A stretch of 64,000 bases of DNA. Source: Acanthosoma haemorrhoidale. Lineage: Eukaryota > Arthropoda > Insecta > Hemiptera > Acanthosomatidae. Below are positions 9,203 through 18,457 of this stretch, one piece after another. Where the stretch lies: positions 1-64,000 of the forward strand of contig CAKNEZ010000023.1 of assembly GCA_930367205.1 (NCBI GenBank). Reading direction: 5' to 3'. The translations under genes were made by a program, and so were the position numbers. Positions within the stretch are counted from its first letter, which is position 1. Each line of letters begins with the position of its first letter. Under the pieces are notes generated by a model that was not told where the DNA came from, made no database searches, and was given only the letters and a program-made list of their open reading frames with translations.

Positions 9203-12200
9203 ATGAGTAGTAAAAGTAGTGGAAATAATTATTTATGTGAACAATGTGGAATATTTGTAGCAAATAGAAGACACAGGTGTAAATGGTTGTTTTTCTTTTG
9301 TCAAGGCTGTGGCAAAGAATTGAATAGAAAGTTTAATTTTGATCGACATAAATTAACTTGTAAAGTTGCTAATGGGGTTAGTAGGAATGATACACCTAAC
9401 GCAAGCACAATGGAGGTTCCCAATAAAAAAAGAAAATATAGTATGTTCTGCAGACAGATGCGAGAGAAGACGATTGCTGAAGAAAACGGGATTATTAGAG
9501 CTTCTTTAGGAAACGCGGTTGAGGACGTTTACATTCCTAACGATAGTAAAAAATTAGCAGCTACCGATTTTTTAAACAATAAAAAAGAACTCTTAGTAAA
9601 TTTACTATATTCTTATGTTGACGAATGGAAAACTTACAAAATAAATATAATGTTAGAATGCACATATAGTAAGAAAAACGGAAACACTATTAGTGAAAGA
9701 ACGGATTTTAACTTTAAATCGAAAAGTAGTACGATAGATCATAGCATAAACCTCGAAAATTATATTGAAACAACTTTTGAAAAAATTTTAGCGGAACAGG
9801 ACGAGTTTGAAAAAAAAGGTTCAGGTTGGATGTATATGTCAGCAAATTATATCTGCTTACATTTAACTAAATATAAACCTTTTGGAGGATCTCAATATAT
9901 TGAATTACCTAAAAAAATACGGGACAAACGTTGTGTTATAAATGTAAGAAATAATACTAATGATTGCTTCCGTTTAGCTATACTTAGTGATAATATTAGA
10001 TCAAATGACTTTAATGCATACAAAAATATTCAAACTCCATATTCCTTTGATTCTATATCGTTCCCGACTCCAATAAAGGATATAAAACGATTTGAAAATT
10101 TAAATAACGTGTCCATAAATGTTTATGGCTTAGACGAGAAAAATAATGTGTATCCAATTAGAATTAGTAAAAAGGAAAATTATGATAAAATGATTGATTT
10201 ATTGTTTTTACAAAATGGAGAAAATTCTCACTATTGTTTGATCACAAATCTTTCACGATTAGTAAGTTCTCAAATATCTTTGCACAAATGTGCATATAGT
10301 ATCTGTCGTAGATGTCTGTCCGTATTTCCAAAGACGTATGTAAACAAGTATGGGAAAAATGGTGATGAGCGAAAGCGTGAACATGAATTATTTTGTCGTA
10401 ATCATAAACCAATTCGATCTGACTTTCCGAAAGAAGAGAAAATCGAATTTAAACATGTGGAATATACTCAACCCATTCCAATCGTAGTTTATGCAGATAT
10501 TGAATCTCTTTTAATACCAATTTCGGGGCCCGCTCCTAATCCATCAATATCTTGGAATAAAGCTGTACATGAGCATCGTGCATTTTCTGTTTCACTTCTG
10601 GTAAAGTCTAACATGTTCCATTTAAAACCGTTTGTTTATACGGGAGAAAACTGTATGCTAGTTTTTTTAGAAAAACTTGAATCTATAGTTGCCGAAGCCG
10701 ATAAAATATATAGTAATCCTCTTCCAATGGAAGAAATGAGTGAAAGGGATAAAACAATCTTTTATTCTGCTAAAGTCTGCATATTATGTCAATACCCTTT
10801 AGATGAACACGATCGAGTGCGTCATCACTGCCACATGACAGGAAAATTTATTGGACCAGCACATAATGCATGTAATTTAAGGGCGAAAAAGCCTGATTTT
10901 ATACCTGTCTTTATGCACAACTTACAAGGCTATGATTCTCATTTTATAATCCCTTTCTTGGGCCAATGTGAAAAGGTTCATGTAATTCCTAGTAATACTG
11001 AAAAATATATAAGTTTTAGCATACAATTTAAAGGATATAGGACAAAAATACGATTTGTTGACTCGTTTAAATTTCTTTCATCAAGTTTGGATACATTAGT
11101 GAACAATTTAAAAAATCAATCGAAATCAATTATTGAAATTTTTCCAAATATGGCTACTATTATTAATGATGAAAACAAAATTAAATTGCTAACAAGGAAA
11201 GGTGTATTTCCATACAATTATTTTAATTCGTTTGAATGTCTAAATGAAACAAAACTACCTTCTAAAAATTCATTTGTTAATGACTTAACAAAAAAATCCA
11301 TTAGCGATGTAGACTATGAGCATGCAAAAAATGTCTGGGAAACGTTTAAAATCCAAACATTAAAAGATTATGCAGAATTATATGTAAAAACAGATGTAAT
11401 TCTCTTGTGTGAAGTTTTCGAAACCTTCCGACTTCTCTGTCAACAAATTTATAAATTGGATCCTGCATGGTTTTTTACTTTGCCACAGTTATCTTGGAAT
11501 GCAATGTTGAAATATACAAAAATCAAATTAGATGTAATAAAAGATATTGATATAGTTCAGTTTTTTGAAAAGGGAATAAGGGGAGGTATTTGTCAAGTCG
11601 TTTCCCGATATGCCAAAGCTAACAACAAATATTTAAATGAGTATGATTCCACTAAACCTAGTAATTATTTATTATATGTTGATGTTAATAATCTTTACGG
11701 TTATGCCATGAAACTTCCATTGCCATATGCCGAATTTGAGTGGACTGACGAAAAATTAAATTTATTAAATCTAGAAAACGATTCAGAAACCGGCTATGTG
11801 CTTGATGTTGATATTGAATACCCCGCAGAAATTCATGATAAACAGTCTCAACTACCATTTTTACCTGAAAAAAATAATCCGCCTAATACTAAAACTGTTA
11901 AGCTATTAACGACTTTATCACCCAAAACACGTTATATAGTACATTATATCAATTTAAAACAAGCTTTACAACTTGGGGTAAAAATTTCAAAAATTCACAG
12001 AGTATTAAAGTTTAAACAAAAGAATTGGTTGGCACCATATATAGAAATTAATTCAAAGATGAGAACATCAGCAAAAAATACATTTGAGTCTGATTTTTAC
12101 AAATTGATGAATAACAGTTGCTTTGGCAAATTTATGGAAAACGTGCGTAACAGAATTGATTTAAAAATAGTGACTAATGAAAAATCATTACTTCGACAAG

Positions 12201-12880
12201 TTAATAAACCAAATTTTAAAGGTAGGATTATATTTTCTGATAATGTTACAGCGGTTCAGTTGGAAAAAGAAAGCATTATTTTTGATAAACCGTTGTATGT
12301 GGGATTCTCAGTGTTAGACTTGAGCAAAGTTTTGATGTATCATTACCACTATAATGTTTTCTTAAAAAAATATGGTATAGAAAATGTTACTTTATGTTAT
12401 ACTGATACAGATTCATTTTTATACAATATTAGGACTGAAGATATTTATTCTGATATGACTAGAGAGTTACAAAATTATTTTGATACAAGCAATTTTCCTA
12501 CTTCTCATTTTTGCTATTCTGAAAAAAACAAAAAAGTTGTTGGCCTGTTGAAAGATGAAACTTTTGGAGATCCCATAGTGGAATTTGTCGGGTTGAGACC
12601 TAAAATGTATTCTTACATAACAAACAATGATATAACGGTTAAAAAGTCAAAGGGAATAAAAAAATCAGCTGTTAGCGATTTTACTTTTAACGATTATTTA
12701 AACACACTTAAAGACAGTAAAAGTGTATATTCTTCGTTTTATATAATTCAATCTAAAAAACATAGCGTTACAACCTCACTAATAAATAAAAAGTCATTGT
12801 GCTCATTGGATGACAAAAGGTGTACATTAAGCGATGGAGTGCAAACACTCCCTTATGGTCACTATAGCCTTAATGAATAA
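9203..12880 (+). CDS. polB: protein-primed DNA polymerase B (Polinton POLB)
   Basis: Replicates the element, probably from protein-primed ends in the nucleus. The ATG at 9203 gives 1225 aa; the frame is open back to 9113 but that part has no ATG and encodes a hydrophobic stretch. An N-terminal Cys/His-rich zinc region (residues 9-60; CEQCG, CQGCGKEL, RHKLTC) comes first. Then exonuclease motif I YADIES (about 429), a C-x2-C / H-x-H / HxxCN zinc cluster like endonuclease VII (about 525-555), Exo II HNLQGYDSHF (about 571) and Exo III YAELYVKTDVIL (about 723). The polymerase motifs are A DVNNLYGYA (about 827), B KLMNNSCFGKF (about 966) and C YTDTDS (about 1066). All catalytic acids are present and the frame is uninterrupted. 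Length is typical for Polintons. Confidence 0.96.
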   Translation: MSSKSSGNNYLCEQCGIFVANRRHRCKWLFFFCQGCGKELNRKFNFDRHKLTCKVANGVSRNDTPNASTMEVPNKKRKYSMFCRQMREKTIAEENGIIRASLGNAVEDVYIPNDSKKLAATDFLNNKKELLVNLLYSYVDEWKTYKINIMLECTYSKKNGNTISERTDFNFKSKSSTIDHSINLENYIETTFEKILAEQDEFEKKGSGWMYMSANYICLHLTKYKPFGGSQYIELPKKIRDKRCVINVRNNTNDCFRLAILSDNIRSNDFNAYKNIQTPYSFDSISFPTPIKDIKRFENLNNVSINVYGLDEKNNVYPIRISKKENYDKMIDLLFLQNGENSHYCLITNLSRLVSSQISLHKCAYSICRRCLSVFPKTYVNKYGKNGDERKREHELFCRNHKPIRSDFPKEEKIEFKHVEYTQPIPIVVYADIESLLIPISGPAPNPSISWNKAVHEHRAFSVSLLVKSNMFHLKPFVYTGENCMLVFLEKLESIVAEADKIYSNPLPMEEMSERDKTIFYSAKVCILCQYPLDEHDRVRHHCHMTGKFIGPAHNACNLRAKKPDFIPVFMHNLQGYDSHFIIPFLGQCEKVHVIPSNTEKYISFSIQFKGYRTKIRFVDSFKFLSSSLDTLVNNLKNQSKSIIEIFPNMATIINDENKIKLLTRKGVFPYNYFNSFECLNETKLPSKNSFVNDLTKKSISDVDYEHAKNVWETFKIQTLKDYAELYVKTDVILLCEVFETFRLLCQQIYKLDPAWFFTLPQLSWNAMLKYTKIKLDVIKDIDIVQFFEKGIRGGICQVVSRYAKANNKYLNEYDSTKPSNYLLYVDVNNLYGYAMKLPLPYAEFEWTDEKLNLLNLENDSETGYVLDVDIEYPAEIHDKQSQLPFLPEKNNPPNTKTVKLLTTLSPKTRYIVHYINLKQALQLGVKISKIHRVLKFKQKNWLAPYIEINSKMRTSAKNTFESDFYKLMNNSCFGKFMENVRNRIDLKIVTNEKSLLRQVNKPNFKGRIIFSDNVTAVQLEKESIIFDKPLYVGFSVLDLSKVLMYHYHYNVFLKKYGIENVTLCYTDTDSFLYNIRTEDIYSDMTRELQNYFDTSNFPTSHFCYSEKNKKVVGLLKDETFGDPIVEFVGLRPKMYSYITNNDITVKKSKGIKKSAVSDFTFNDYLNTLKDSKSVYSSFYIIQSKKHSVTTSLINKKSLCSLDDKRCTLSDGVQTLPYGHYSLNE

Positions 12881-13125
12881 AAAAAACAACCATTAAATGT
12901 AAATGTTAATGCAAAATGATAAAAAAAAAAAGGCAATTTAATGTCTATTTGTAGTATTAGCACTAGTACTATTTGTAGTAAGTTTAGGTTAAAGAAAAAC
13001 AACAATTTGTGAGAAATAAATATATTTTAAATGTAGAGTTACAATAAATATATAAAATACACAGGTATTGTAAAAAAAATAAATAATAAATGTCTGCTAT
13101 AGCATTAAGTGTTTTTTTTACAACA
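12881..13125. other. convergent intergenic region with polyadenylation signals
   Basis: This AT-rich gap separates polB (plus) from the integrase (minus). AATAAA occurs at 13015-13020, with further copies near 13044, and could serve polB. I see no gene here. Confidence 0.5.
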
Positions 13126-14061
13126 CTATGCAATATCCTTCCTGTCAATCCAGCTGCGTTCCTCTAATCCTAACCACTTTACATACAATCTATTTCCTTT
13201 TCTTTTCAAAACCTTTTCTACAAGGTATACATCTGGATGTTTTACTTTTTGAAGCTCTTCAGCGTAAAAGGAACCACTGATAGGTTGCCCTTTCAGATCT
13301 TCAAGTTGATATGTGTACGGATACGTCTTCTGAACCATGACTACTTTAAATATTTCACTCGACCAATTTGGTGTATAGCCTTTTGAAAATATTGTCTTTT
13401 GTTTTGATATCCTGACAAAATCGCCCTCTTCAAACTTCTGCTTTTGTACATTTGATTTGGCTATGGACGAATACACATTTTTTAACAAGTACTTTTCAGA
13501 TTTTTTATTGTGGGCATCGATTGGTCTCATACTTATAGTTGAATGAAATGAGGTATTGTAATCGAGCAGGATCTGAGGTAAAATATCTAAAAATTTGTAA
13601 TTTCCTAGTAAGCTGAATGTTTTCCACATTTTTGCTTTCAATGTTCTATTAAATCTCTCCACAATGGAAGCCTTTATTGAGGAAAAAGTAGAATAATGAT
13701 TAATAGAGTATTTTTTCATCAGAGAATTAAACTTTGAATTGTAAAATTCCTTTCCCTGATCGCTTTGAATATTTTTTGGAGATTGTTTACTCGATAGAAA
13801 CACACTCTCCGTCGCTTTGACCACGTTGTCCGCTGTTTTCTGTTTTAGTGCCACAGCCCAAGCGTATTTCGAAAAGCAGTCTATAACTGTTAATAAATAT
13901 TTATGACCTTTATTTTCTCGAGAATAAGGTATCATTTCTACAAGATCTATTTGCCACAAATCATTTATTCCTTTCAAAACTGTCTTTCGCCGGGGATATA
14001 TCTTCCGAGCCGGCTTGTGTAATTCGTCAACAACAGTTCTTTTTATCAATGATGAATTCAT
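13126..14061 (-). CDS. retroviral-type integrase with C-terminal chromodomain (Polinton INT)
   Basis: Inserts the element and makes the 6-bp duplication. The ATG at 14061 gives 311 aa. The RVE catalytic core has D39 (WQIDLVEM), D101 (QSDQGKEF) and E135 (SIVERFNRT), with D-to-E spacing of 34 residues, so the DDE triad is intact. An SH3-like region (about 200-265; EGDFVRISKQK) is followed by a chromodomain (about 274-311; YLVEKVLKRKGNRLYVKWLG), which in related integrases may bind modified histones. No N-terminal HHCC zinc domain is visible. It lies one base after the stop of the upstream fibre-repeat gene, so the two may share a transcript. Confidence 0.95.
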   Translation of the reverse strand: MNSSLIKRTVVDELHKPARKIYPRRKTVLKGINDLWQIDLVEMIPYSRENKGHKYLLTVIDCFSKYAWAVALKQKTADNVVKATESVFLSSKQSPKNIQSDQGKEFYNSKFNSLMKKYSINHYSTFSSIKASIVERFNRTLKAKMWKTFSLLGNYKFLDILPQILLDYNTSFHSTISMRPIDAHNKKSEKYLLKNVYSSIAKSNVQKQKFEEGDFVRISKQKTIFSKGYTPNWSSEIFKVVMVQKTYPYTYQLEDLKGQPISGSFYAEELQKVKHPDVYLVEKVLKRKGNRLYVKWLGLEERSWIDRKDIA

Positions 14062-14502
14062 CTATAACTTCTTTTTAAGTATTTTGTTAAGATAACCGAG
14101 CGTGACCACATCAGCTTCCTCTGCAGGCTCACCAACGTTTGCTATTTTCTTGCCAGCACAGTCATACTCATTCGCAACCAAAGTTAAAGCAACGGTGTTT
14201 AAATATTTTCTGGTAACAACATCAGATCCATCTTTAGGTTGTGCAAAGTTTACCAGTCTTTTTCCTTTTCCATCTATATAATTACCAGGCCAATTTTTTA
14301 AATCGGTATAGTAAAATGCTAAATTATCACAATACACTTTATTGGCAGCGTCGCGAGCAGAGACTGGATTTGCAATATTGATTATTCGTAAATGTTGCGC
14401 ATCGATATCCTTTTCAGACTTTAATAAGCTAAAGGGAAAATAATGTTTTTTGTACTTTGAATGCTTTATCGCTATGTGGGATCCGAACTTGTTTATCGTC
14501 AT
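14062..14502 (-). CDS. fibre/tail-spike-like repeat protein
   Basis: The 146-aa frame starts at the ATG at 14502; it is open upstream to 14571 but that part overlaps the next gene. It contains three imperfect repeats of the form [I/V]-N-x-x-x-P-x-x-x-x-D-[A/V]-x-x-x-x-Y: NIANPVSARDAANKVY, NFAQPKDGSDVVTRKY and NVGEPAEEADVVTLGY. Repeats of this kind occur in phage tail-fibre shafts and in proteins of adenovirus- and Polinton-like elements, where they may form trimeric spikes. Function as an attachment fibre is inference. The stop TAG touches the integrase ATG. Confidence 0.6.
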   Translation of the reverse strand: MTINKFGSHIAIKHSKYKKHYFPFSLLKSEKDIDAQHLRIINIANPVSARDAANKVYCDNLAFYYTDLKNWPGNYIDGKGKRLVNFAQPKDGSDVVTRKYLNTVALTLVANEYDCAGKKIANVGEPAEEADVVTLGYLNKILKKKL

Positions 14503-14536
14503 GCTTGTACTGAATCTGAATATAAAAATGTGAGCG

Positions 14537-15676
14537 TTAATATATGATATTTTCTTCTCGCAGCTCTTCAATAATTGATTCTATTTCGTTTTGGTGTCCT
14601 TCATGTCCGGCATGAGTTGAAGACATTAACAGCCTTAGTCGATCGACAAGTTCGTTAGGGTCGTTCCAATACTCGTACAAGGGTTTATTGGCTCTCATAA
14701 GACCAGTGCCCCGTTTGTAAGTGTAAGAACGGAGTGAAGTTAGCCTGCTCGAAGCTGATGAAGCGGAGGAAGGGGGGCGTTGTTTCAAAGATTGTGTTGG
14801 GAATAACTTCGAAATTATATTTCTATATTTATCGGATCTATTTCCTAATACCCCCTGTTCCTCACTATATCCTCTCTTGTGAGCATTGGTCGAGAGTAAA
14901 ATATTCTTATAATTATCCAAGTCCGACTCTGTGTAATCTTTAGGATTTTTTAAGTAGAGTAGCTCCAGCAATCCCGGTGTTCCTTCATAAACCACATCGT
15001 TAATAGACATATCGTCACTGTTCTCGAAAAGCTGAACATCAGTCGAGTCACCAATGGCTAATCCCCCAGAAGGCATGACTCTAATGCCGTAACGAGAGTC
15101 GTGTGTCTTATCACCTTTCAACATCTTATCCAAGTATTCTCTCTGTAGATTTCCAAAAGCGGCGAGACGCTCTTTAAATTCTGCTTCTCCCTTTGGAGTT
15201 TGAGCATATTCTTTAACTTTTTCTGATAGTGGATCGTCTGTCACATACTCGCCCTCATCTACTTCTGGTGATATGAACTCATGAACGGGAACCGTTAAGT
15301 GAGATAATGGTGTTTGCACAGTACTAGTTTTTGTATCATCGGATGAAACTGTTGTAGCTCTTTTGTAGTGAGACATTGTTTTTGGTAATAATGTTGATTT
15401 TCTGTAAATACTAGTAGACTCTATCTCGCTTTTATCAGGTGATTCGTCCCAAACATTAGTATCTCTCCTTTTTACTTTTTTTGGCGTCACTGGGGGTTCC
15501 AATTTGGTCTGGTACAACTTTACTGATTGTTTAATGTCTTCTAGTGGTTGGAGCACGGGTGTAAAAAAATCTTGCCGACCTTTTTCAACATCCTGGAGAG
15601 TACGCTTCAATGACCGAAATTTGTTTTTCAAAATCTCACTAGTTTTTATAATCTCACGAGTGACTTTTGGGTCCAT
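14537..15676 (-). CDS. conserved Polinton protein of unknown function
   Basis: The first in-frame ATG is at 15676 (the open frame extends 15 bases upstream to a TTG), giving 379 aa. The N-terminus (about 1-60) is a predicted charged helix. The middle is Ser/Thr/Pro-rich and probably disordered. The conserved parts are around SRYGIRVMPSGGLAIGD (about 195-215), YEGTPGLLELL-LKNP (about 230-245), and the C-terminus PLYEYWNDPNELVDRLRLL with a final IIEELREENIIY. This pattern is familiar from many arthropod Polinton copies, but no biochemical role is known to me. A TATA box at 15712-15719 on minus supports this start. The 3' end overlaps the upstream extension of the fibre frame. Confidence 0.75.
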   Translation of the reverse strand: MDPKVTREIIKTSEILKNKFRSLKRTLQDVEKGRQDFFTPVLQPLEDIKQSVKLYQTKLEPPVTPKKVKRRDTNVWDESPDKSEIESTSIYRKSTLLPKTMSHYKRATTVSSDDTKTSTVQTPLSHLTVPVHEFISPEVDEGEYVTDDPLSEKVKEYAQTPKGEAEFKERLAAFGNLQREYLDKMLKGDKTHDSRYGIRVMPSGGLAIGDSTDVQLFENSDDMSINDVVYEGTPGLLELLYLKNPKDYTESDLDNYKNILLSTNAHKRGYSEEQGVLGNRSDKYRNIISKLFPTQSLKQRPPSSASSASSRLTSLRSYTYKRGTGLMRANKPLYEYWNDPNELVDRLRLLMSSTHAGHEGHQNEIESIIEELREENIIY

Positions 15677-15694
15677 GGTTGTTAATGACAATTA

Positions 15695-16417
15695 CTACCA
15701 CGACTGCTCTTTATATATATCTACAATGAATGTATCGATTCCTTTTCGAAAACGTCCATTGTTCAGGTCCCTACTCTTGTCAATTACAATGTAATTAAAA
15801 GGCTCTTTCCAACATAATGAACACATCTCTTTAAAAAGTGTGAAACTTAAATCCGGAGTGCTTACGTGCTCCTCGTAAATATGTTTCAAATTTAATTCAT
15901 CTTGAGGAAATACTATTAAAAAGTTAATGTTACATCTTATAAGGTGTCTTGGGATACAAACATAACTTTGTGTTAAATAAAAACAATCAAGGTTCATATG
16001 ACGACCATAGCTAAAGTACCGTTTAATTACATCTTGATTTTCCATATTGACATCATCGAATATACAGACCGAATTGGATTCAACTTCCTGAGGCAATTCA
16101 TTCGCATCTTCAAATTCATATAATCCTATTTCAGGAACAAGATTTATGACACTCTTTAAATACTGATATTTAGACTGATGTAATGTTTTTCCGAAAAGAT
16201 AAACATTTTTAAATTTTAAACCATTTGGATTTAATAAAAGTGCAATAATAATATTAGTCTTTCCACAACCGCTAGGTCCGCAAATTGATGCTCGAATGGT
16301 GTTCGGTAATAATGCACTATGTCTTCCTTCTGAATCAACTTTAACTGGTGAAAAGTCGATAGTGGAAAAACGTTGTTCTTGTTTGACTAATTTCATTCTG
16401 AATGCAAACGACGGCAT
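15695..16417 (-). CDS. FtsK/HerA-type genome-packaging ATPase (Polinton ATP)
   Basis: Probably translocates element DNA into capsids. The frame gives 240 aa from the ATG at 16417; an alternative start at 16396 (MKLVKQE) fits better with the nearby TATA sequences. Walker A is GPSGCGKT (residues 47-54) and Walker B CIFDDV (118-123). These are followed by a sensor-like Gln in LTQSY and an arginine-rich region, as in poxvirus A32-like enzymes. The length matches Polinton ATPases. The stop lies 19 bases before the ATG at 15676 of the next gene on the same strand. No damage is seen. Confidence 0.93.
   Translation of the reverse strand: MPSFAFRMKLVKQEQRFSTIDFSPVKVDSEGRHSALLPNTIRASICGPSGCGKTNIIIALLLNPNGLKFKNVYLFGKTLHQSKYQYLKSVINLVPEIGLYEFEDANELPQEVESNSVCIFDDVNMENQDVIKRYFSYGRHMNLDCFYLTQSYVCIPRHLIRCNINFLIVFPQDELNLKHIYEEHVSTPDLSFTLFKEMCSLCWKEPFNYIVIDKSRDLNNGRFRKGIDTFIVDIYKEQSW
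15711..15720 (-). promoter_or_regulatory. TATA box upstream of the conserved Polinton gene
   Basis: On minus the sequence reads TATATATAAAGAG, about 40 bases before the ATG at 15676. That leaves a very short leader. Confidence 0.5.
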
Positions 16418-16427
16418 TATGCTTCAG

Positions 16428-16445
16428 TATATATAGATATATAAG
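16428..16445. promoter_or_regulatory. divergent promoter with paired TATA elements
   Basis: The 54-bp gap between the ATPase (minus) and the PLA2 gene (plus) contains TATATATA at 16428-16435 and TATATAAG at 16438-16445. For the plus gene the TATA-to-ATG distance (34 bases) implies a leader of only a few bases. For the minus gene it favours the ATG at 16396. Confidence 0.5.
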
Positions 16446-16471
16446 TCTGTTCTTCATTTTCTTAGTACAGT

Positions 16472-17239
16472 ATGATTCGTAAAGCTCACAAAGGAAGAGG
16501 ACTAGTGAACAGTTTTATAAACAAGTTGCCTATTGAATTACATCTTCCGGGCTATCAGTATTGTGGTCCTGGTACGGATCTAGAAAAGCGACTAACTAAA
16601 GGTGATAGTGGAATAAATCAGCTTGATAAAGCCTGTAAAGACCACGATATAGCTTATAGCAAATATAAAGATATGGATAGTCGTAAGGAAGCAGATAAAA
16701 TCTTAGCTGATAATGCTTGGAAACGAGTTAAAGCTTCAGATTCGTCATGGGGAGAAAAAGCCGCGGCTTGGTTAGTTACAAATGCCATGAAAGCGAAAAG
16801 AAAAATTGGATCAGGTTTAAAAAAGAAAAAGAAGAAGAAGATTATCTTCATTGACTTGGTTAAATCATCAAAAGTAGATGATGTATCATCTATTCTGAAC
16901 GCGTCAAAGGTGGCATATAAGAAGGCTAAAATGCATCTACGTGGTAAGACAAAACCTTTACCGCCCAGAGTTCTCCCGCTGCCAAAGGAGGGGGGCTTTC
17001 TCCAATTTCTTGTACCGTTGATGGCAGGACTTTCCGCTGTGGGATCTTTGGCTGGAGGAGCCGCAAGTGTAGCGAAAGCGGTCAATGAGGCTAAAGAAGC
17101 CAAGCTAAAATTGGATGAGCAAAAGAGGCATAATTTGGCCATAGAAGGTCAGAAAGTTGGTAACGGACTTTATTTGAAACCATATAAGAATGGTTACGGT
17201 TTGTTTATAAACCGACAAAAAAGGTCGAGAACAATATGA
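16472..17239 (+). CDS. phospholipase A2-domain virion protein
   Basis: Likely a minor virion protein that acts on membranes during entry, by analogy with the PLA2 of parvovirus VP1. The frame is 255 aa. The PLA2 core has the Ca-loop YCGPGT (residues 30-35) and the catalytic HD pair in DKACKDHDIAYS (58-59). A lysine-rich tract (about 116-128) could be an NLS. A Gly/Ala/Ser-rich hydrophobic segment (about 178-205) resembles a membrane-active peptide and is followed by a charged helix. The tail has the repeated GLYLKPY/GYGLFI type ending. Genes like this occur in adintoviruses. The frame is intact, and its stop shares a frame with the protease that follows. Confidence 0.85.
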   Translation: MIRKAHKGRGLVNSFINKLPIELHLPGYQYCGPGTDLEKRLTKGDSGINQLDKACKDHDIAYSKYKDMDSRKEADKILADNAWKRVKASDSSWGEKAAAWLVTNAMKAKRKIGSGLKKKKKKKIIFIDLVKSSKVDDVSSILNASKVAYKKAKMHLRGKTKPLPPRVLPLPKEGGFLQFLVPLMAGLSAVGSLAGGAASVAKAVNEAKEAKLKLDEQKRHNLAIEGQKVGNGLYLKPYKNGYGLFINRQKRSRTI

Positions 17240-17254
17240 CTGACGAATGAACCG

Positions 17255-17602
17255 TTGAGCGATCTTGAATTAAATCATATAGCTAAAGTTTTAAATATTG
17301 AAAACTTTCGTGGAGTATTTATGATTGATAGTCTCCCTAAATATCCAAAAAAGCATGAGACAGCTATTGTAAATTTGCATACAAGTTCAGAACCTGGTTC
17401 TCATTGGGTTTGTTATATAAAAAAAGATAATCTTGTGAAATACTTTGATTCGTTTGGAAATTTGAAACCACCACCACAGCTACTTGATTACTTTAAAGGT
17501 TTACAAATAACTTACAACAGACGTCGTTATCAGAAGTGGAATACTCCGATTTGTGGACATCTCTGCTTAAAGTATTTAGCTGACGTTTCTCATAAATTTT
17601 GA
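17255..17602 (+). pseudogene. adenain-like cysteine protease (Polinton PRO), start disrupted
   Basis: Maturation protease of the adenovirus/ULP1 fold. The open frame covers about 115 aa with all expected residues: H50 (SHWVCY), D65 (YFDSFGN) and C100 (PICGHLC). The family resemblance starts at the beginning of this frame (ENFRGVFM). However, the frame back to the PLA2 stop at 17237-17239 contains no ATG. Nearby ATGs at 17235 and 17246 are in other frames and stop after four and three codons. The first in-frame ATG, at 17321, would remove about 22 conserved residues. A small indel near 17245-17251 is the simplest explanation; a non-ATG start is possible. Confidence 0.8.
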
Positions 17603-17614
17603 TCATTCATAATA

Positions 17615-18294
17615 ATGAGCTATACAGTAACGTTTACGGGAAATTCTAGTGTTCTTCATGCAAACTTTTTACCTCCGCTGGAATTAGGCTCAAGTTATAC
17701 AGTTGGGTTATTATCTTTTGACACATATAATACTATTCCTAATATAAGAAAGGATGTTAGCGACAAGTTTTATTTTGGAAATTCGACGATCAAGATACCT
17801 GAAGGATCGTATGATATCGATGCTCTAAATACTTTTCTTCGCGCCGAAATTGATCACCAGGAACCTGGTGGGGGGTTTATGCTGCGAGGAAATCAGAATA
17901 CTTTAAAGGCTGAACTTAGAACAACGAAGCCGGTCTACTTCAACTTCCCCGACAAGCCCCATTCTATTGGTCCACTGCTGGGTTTTCATCGTCCCAATCA
18001 AGTCATTAACCCAGTGCATCGGTACAGCGAATCAGATGGCATTGTGAAAATTCTTTCTGTAAACACTATTTCGATTCATTGTAACATCGCATCAGGGTCT
18101 TACGTCAATGCTTTCCGGCTGTAGAACCAGGATATAAAATAATAGAAACCCCGAATCCTATCATTTACTTTCCTACTAACGTGAGGACTGTTGGCAATAT
18201 TACCATTCGGTTAGTGGATCAAGACGGAGAACTTATTGACTTTAGGGGAGAAACTGTTACATTGAGAATACATTTGAAGAAAAATGGGGATTGA
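17615..18294 (+). pseudogene. penton-like minor capsid protein, frameshifted
   Basis: The ATG at 17615 opens a 169-codon frame that ends at 18124. Its N-terminal part (MSYTVTFTGNSSVLHANF, SFDTYNTIPN, IPEGSYDIDALN) matches the Polinton minor capsid (single jelly roll, penton) type. Near 18105 the family similarity leaves this frame and continues in another frame up to a TGA at 18292-18294 (EPGYKIIETPNPIIY, RLVDQDGELIDFRGE). A short conserved stretch normally found at the switch point seems to be missing, so a small deletion probably caused the shift. A full-length capsid vertex protein could not be made from this copy without recoding. Confidence 0.75.
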
Positions 18295-18457
18295 TTTTGC
18301 CATGGATGGTGTGCAGAATAATAGTGTAGCTCGTTATAAAAGGAGAGAGCAAGCCATGTTAAGAATTAGTAATCCTAAATTGACGAGACAGTTAACAAGT
18401 GCAAACGCTAACTTTTTGAAACAGTGCGGTTTTCGGTTACAAAATAAGAAAAAATGA
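18284..18457 (+). CDS. 57-aa basic protein, overlaps the major capsid start
   Basis: A short frame begins at the ATG at 18284 (or 18302) and ends with a TGA at 18455-18457 that overlaps the ATG of the capsid gene (ATGA). The product is rich in Arg and Lys (ARYKRREQAMLRISNPKLTR, ending in KKK), which could suit a DNA-condensing core protein. Its beginning overlaps the end of the shifted penton frame by 11 bases. I recall similar small frames before the capsid gene in other Polintons, but no function is known to me. Confidence 0.55.
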   Translation: MGIDFAMDGVQNNSVARYKRREQAMLRISNPKLTRQLTSANANFLKQCGFRLQNKKK

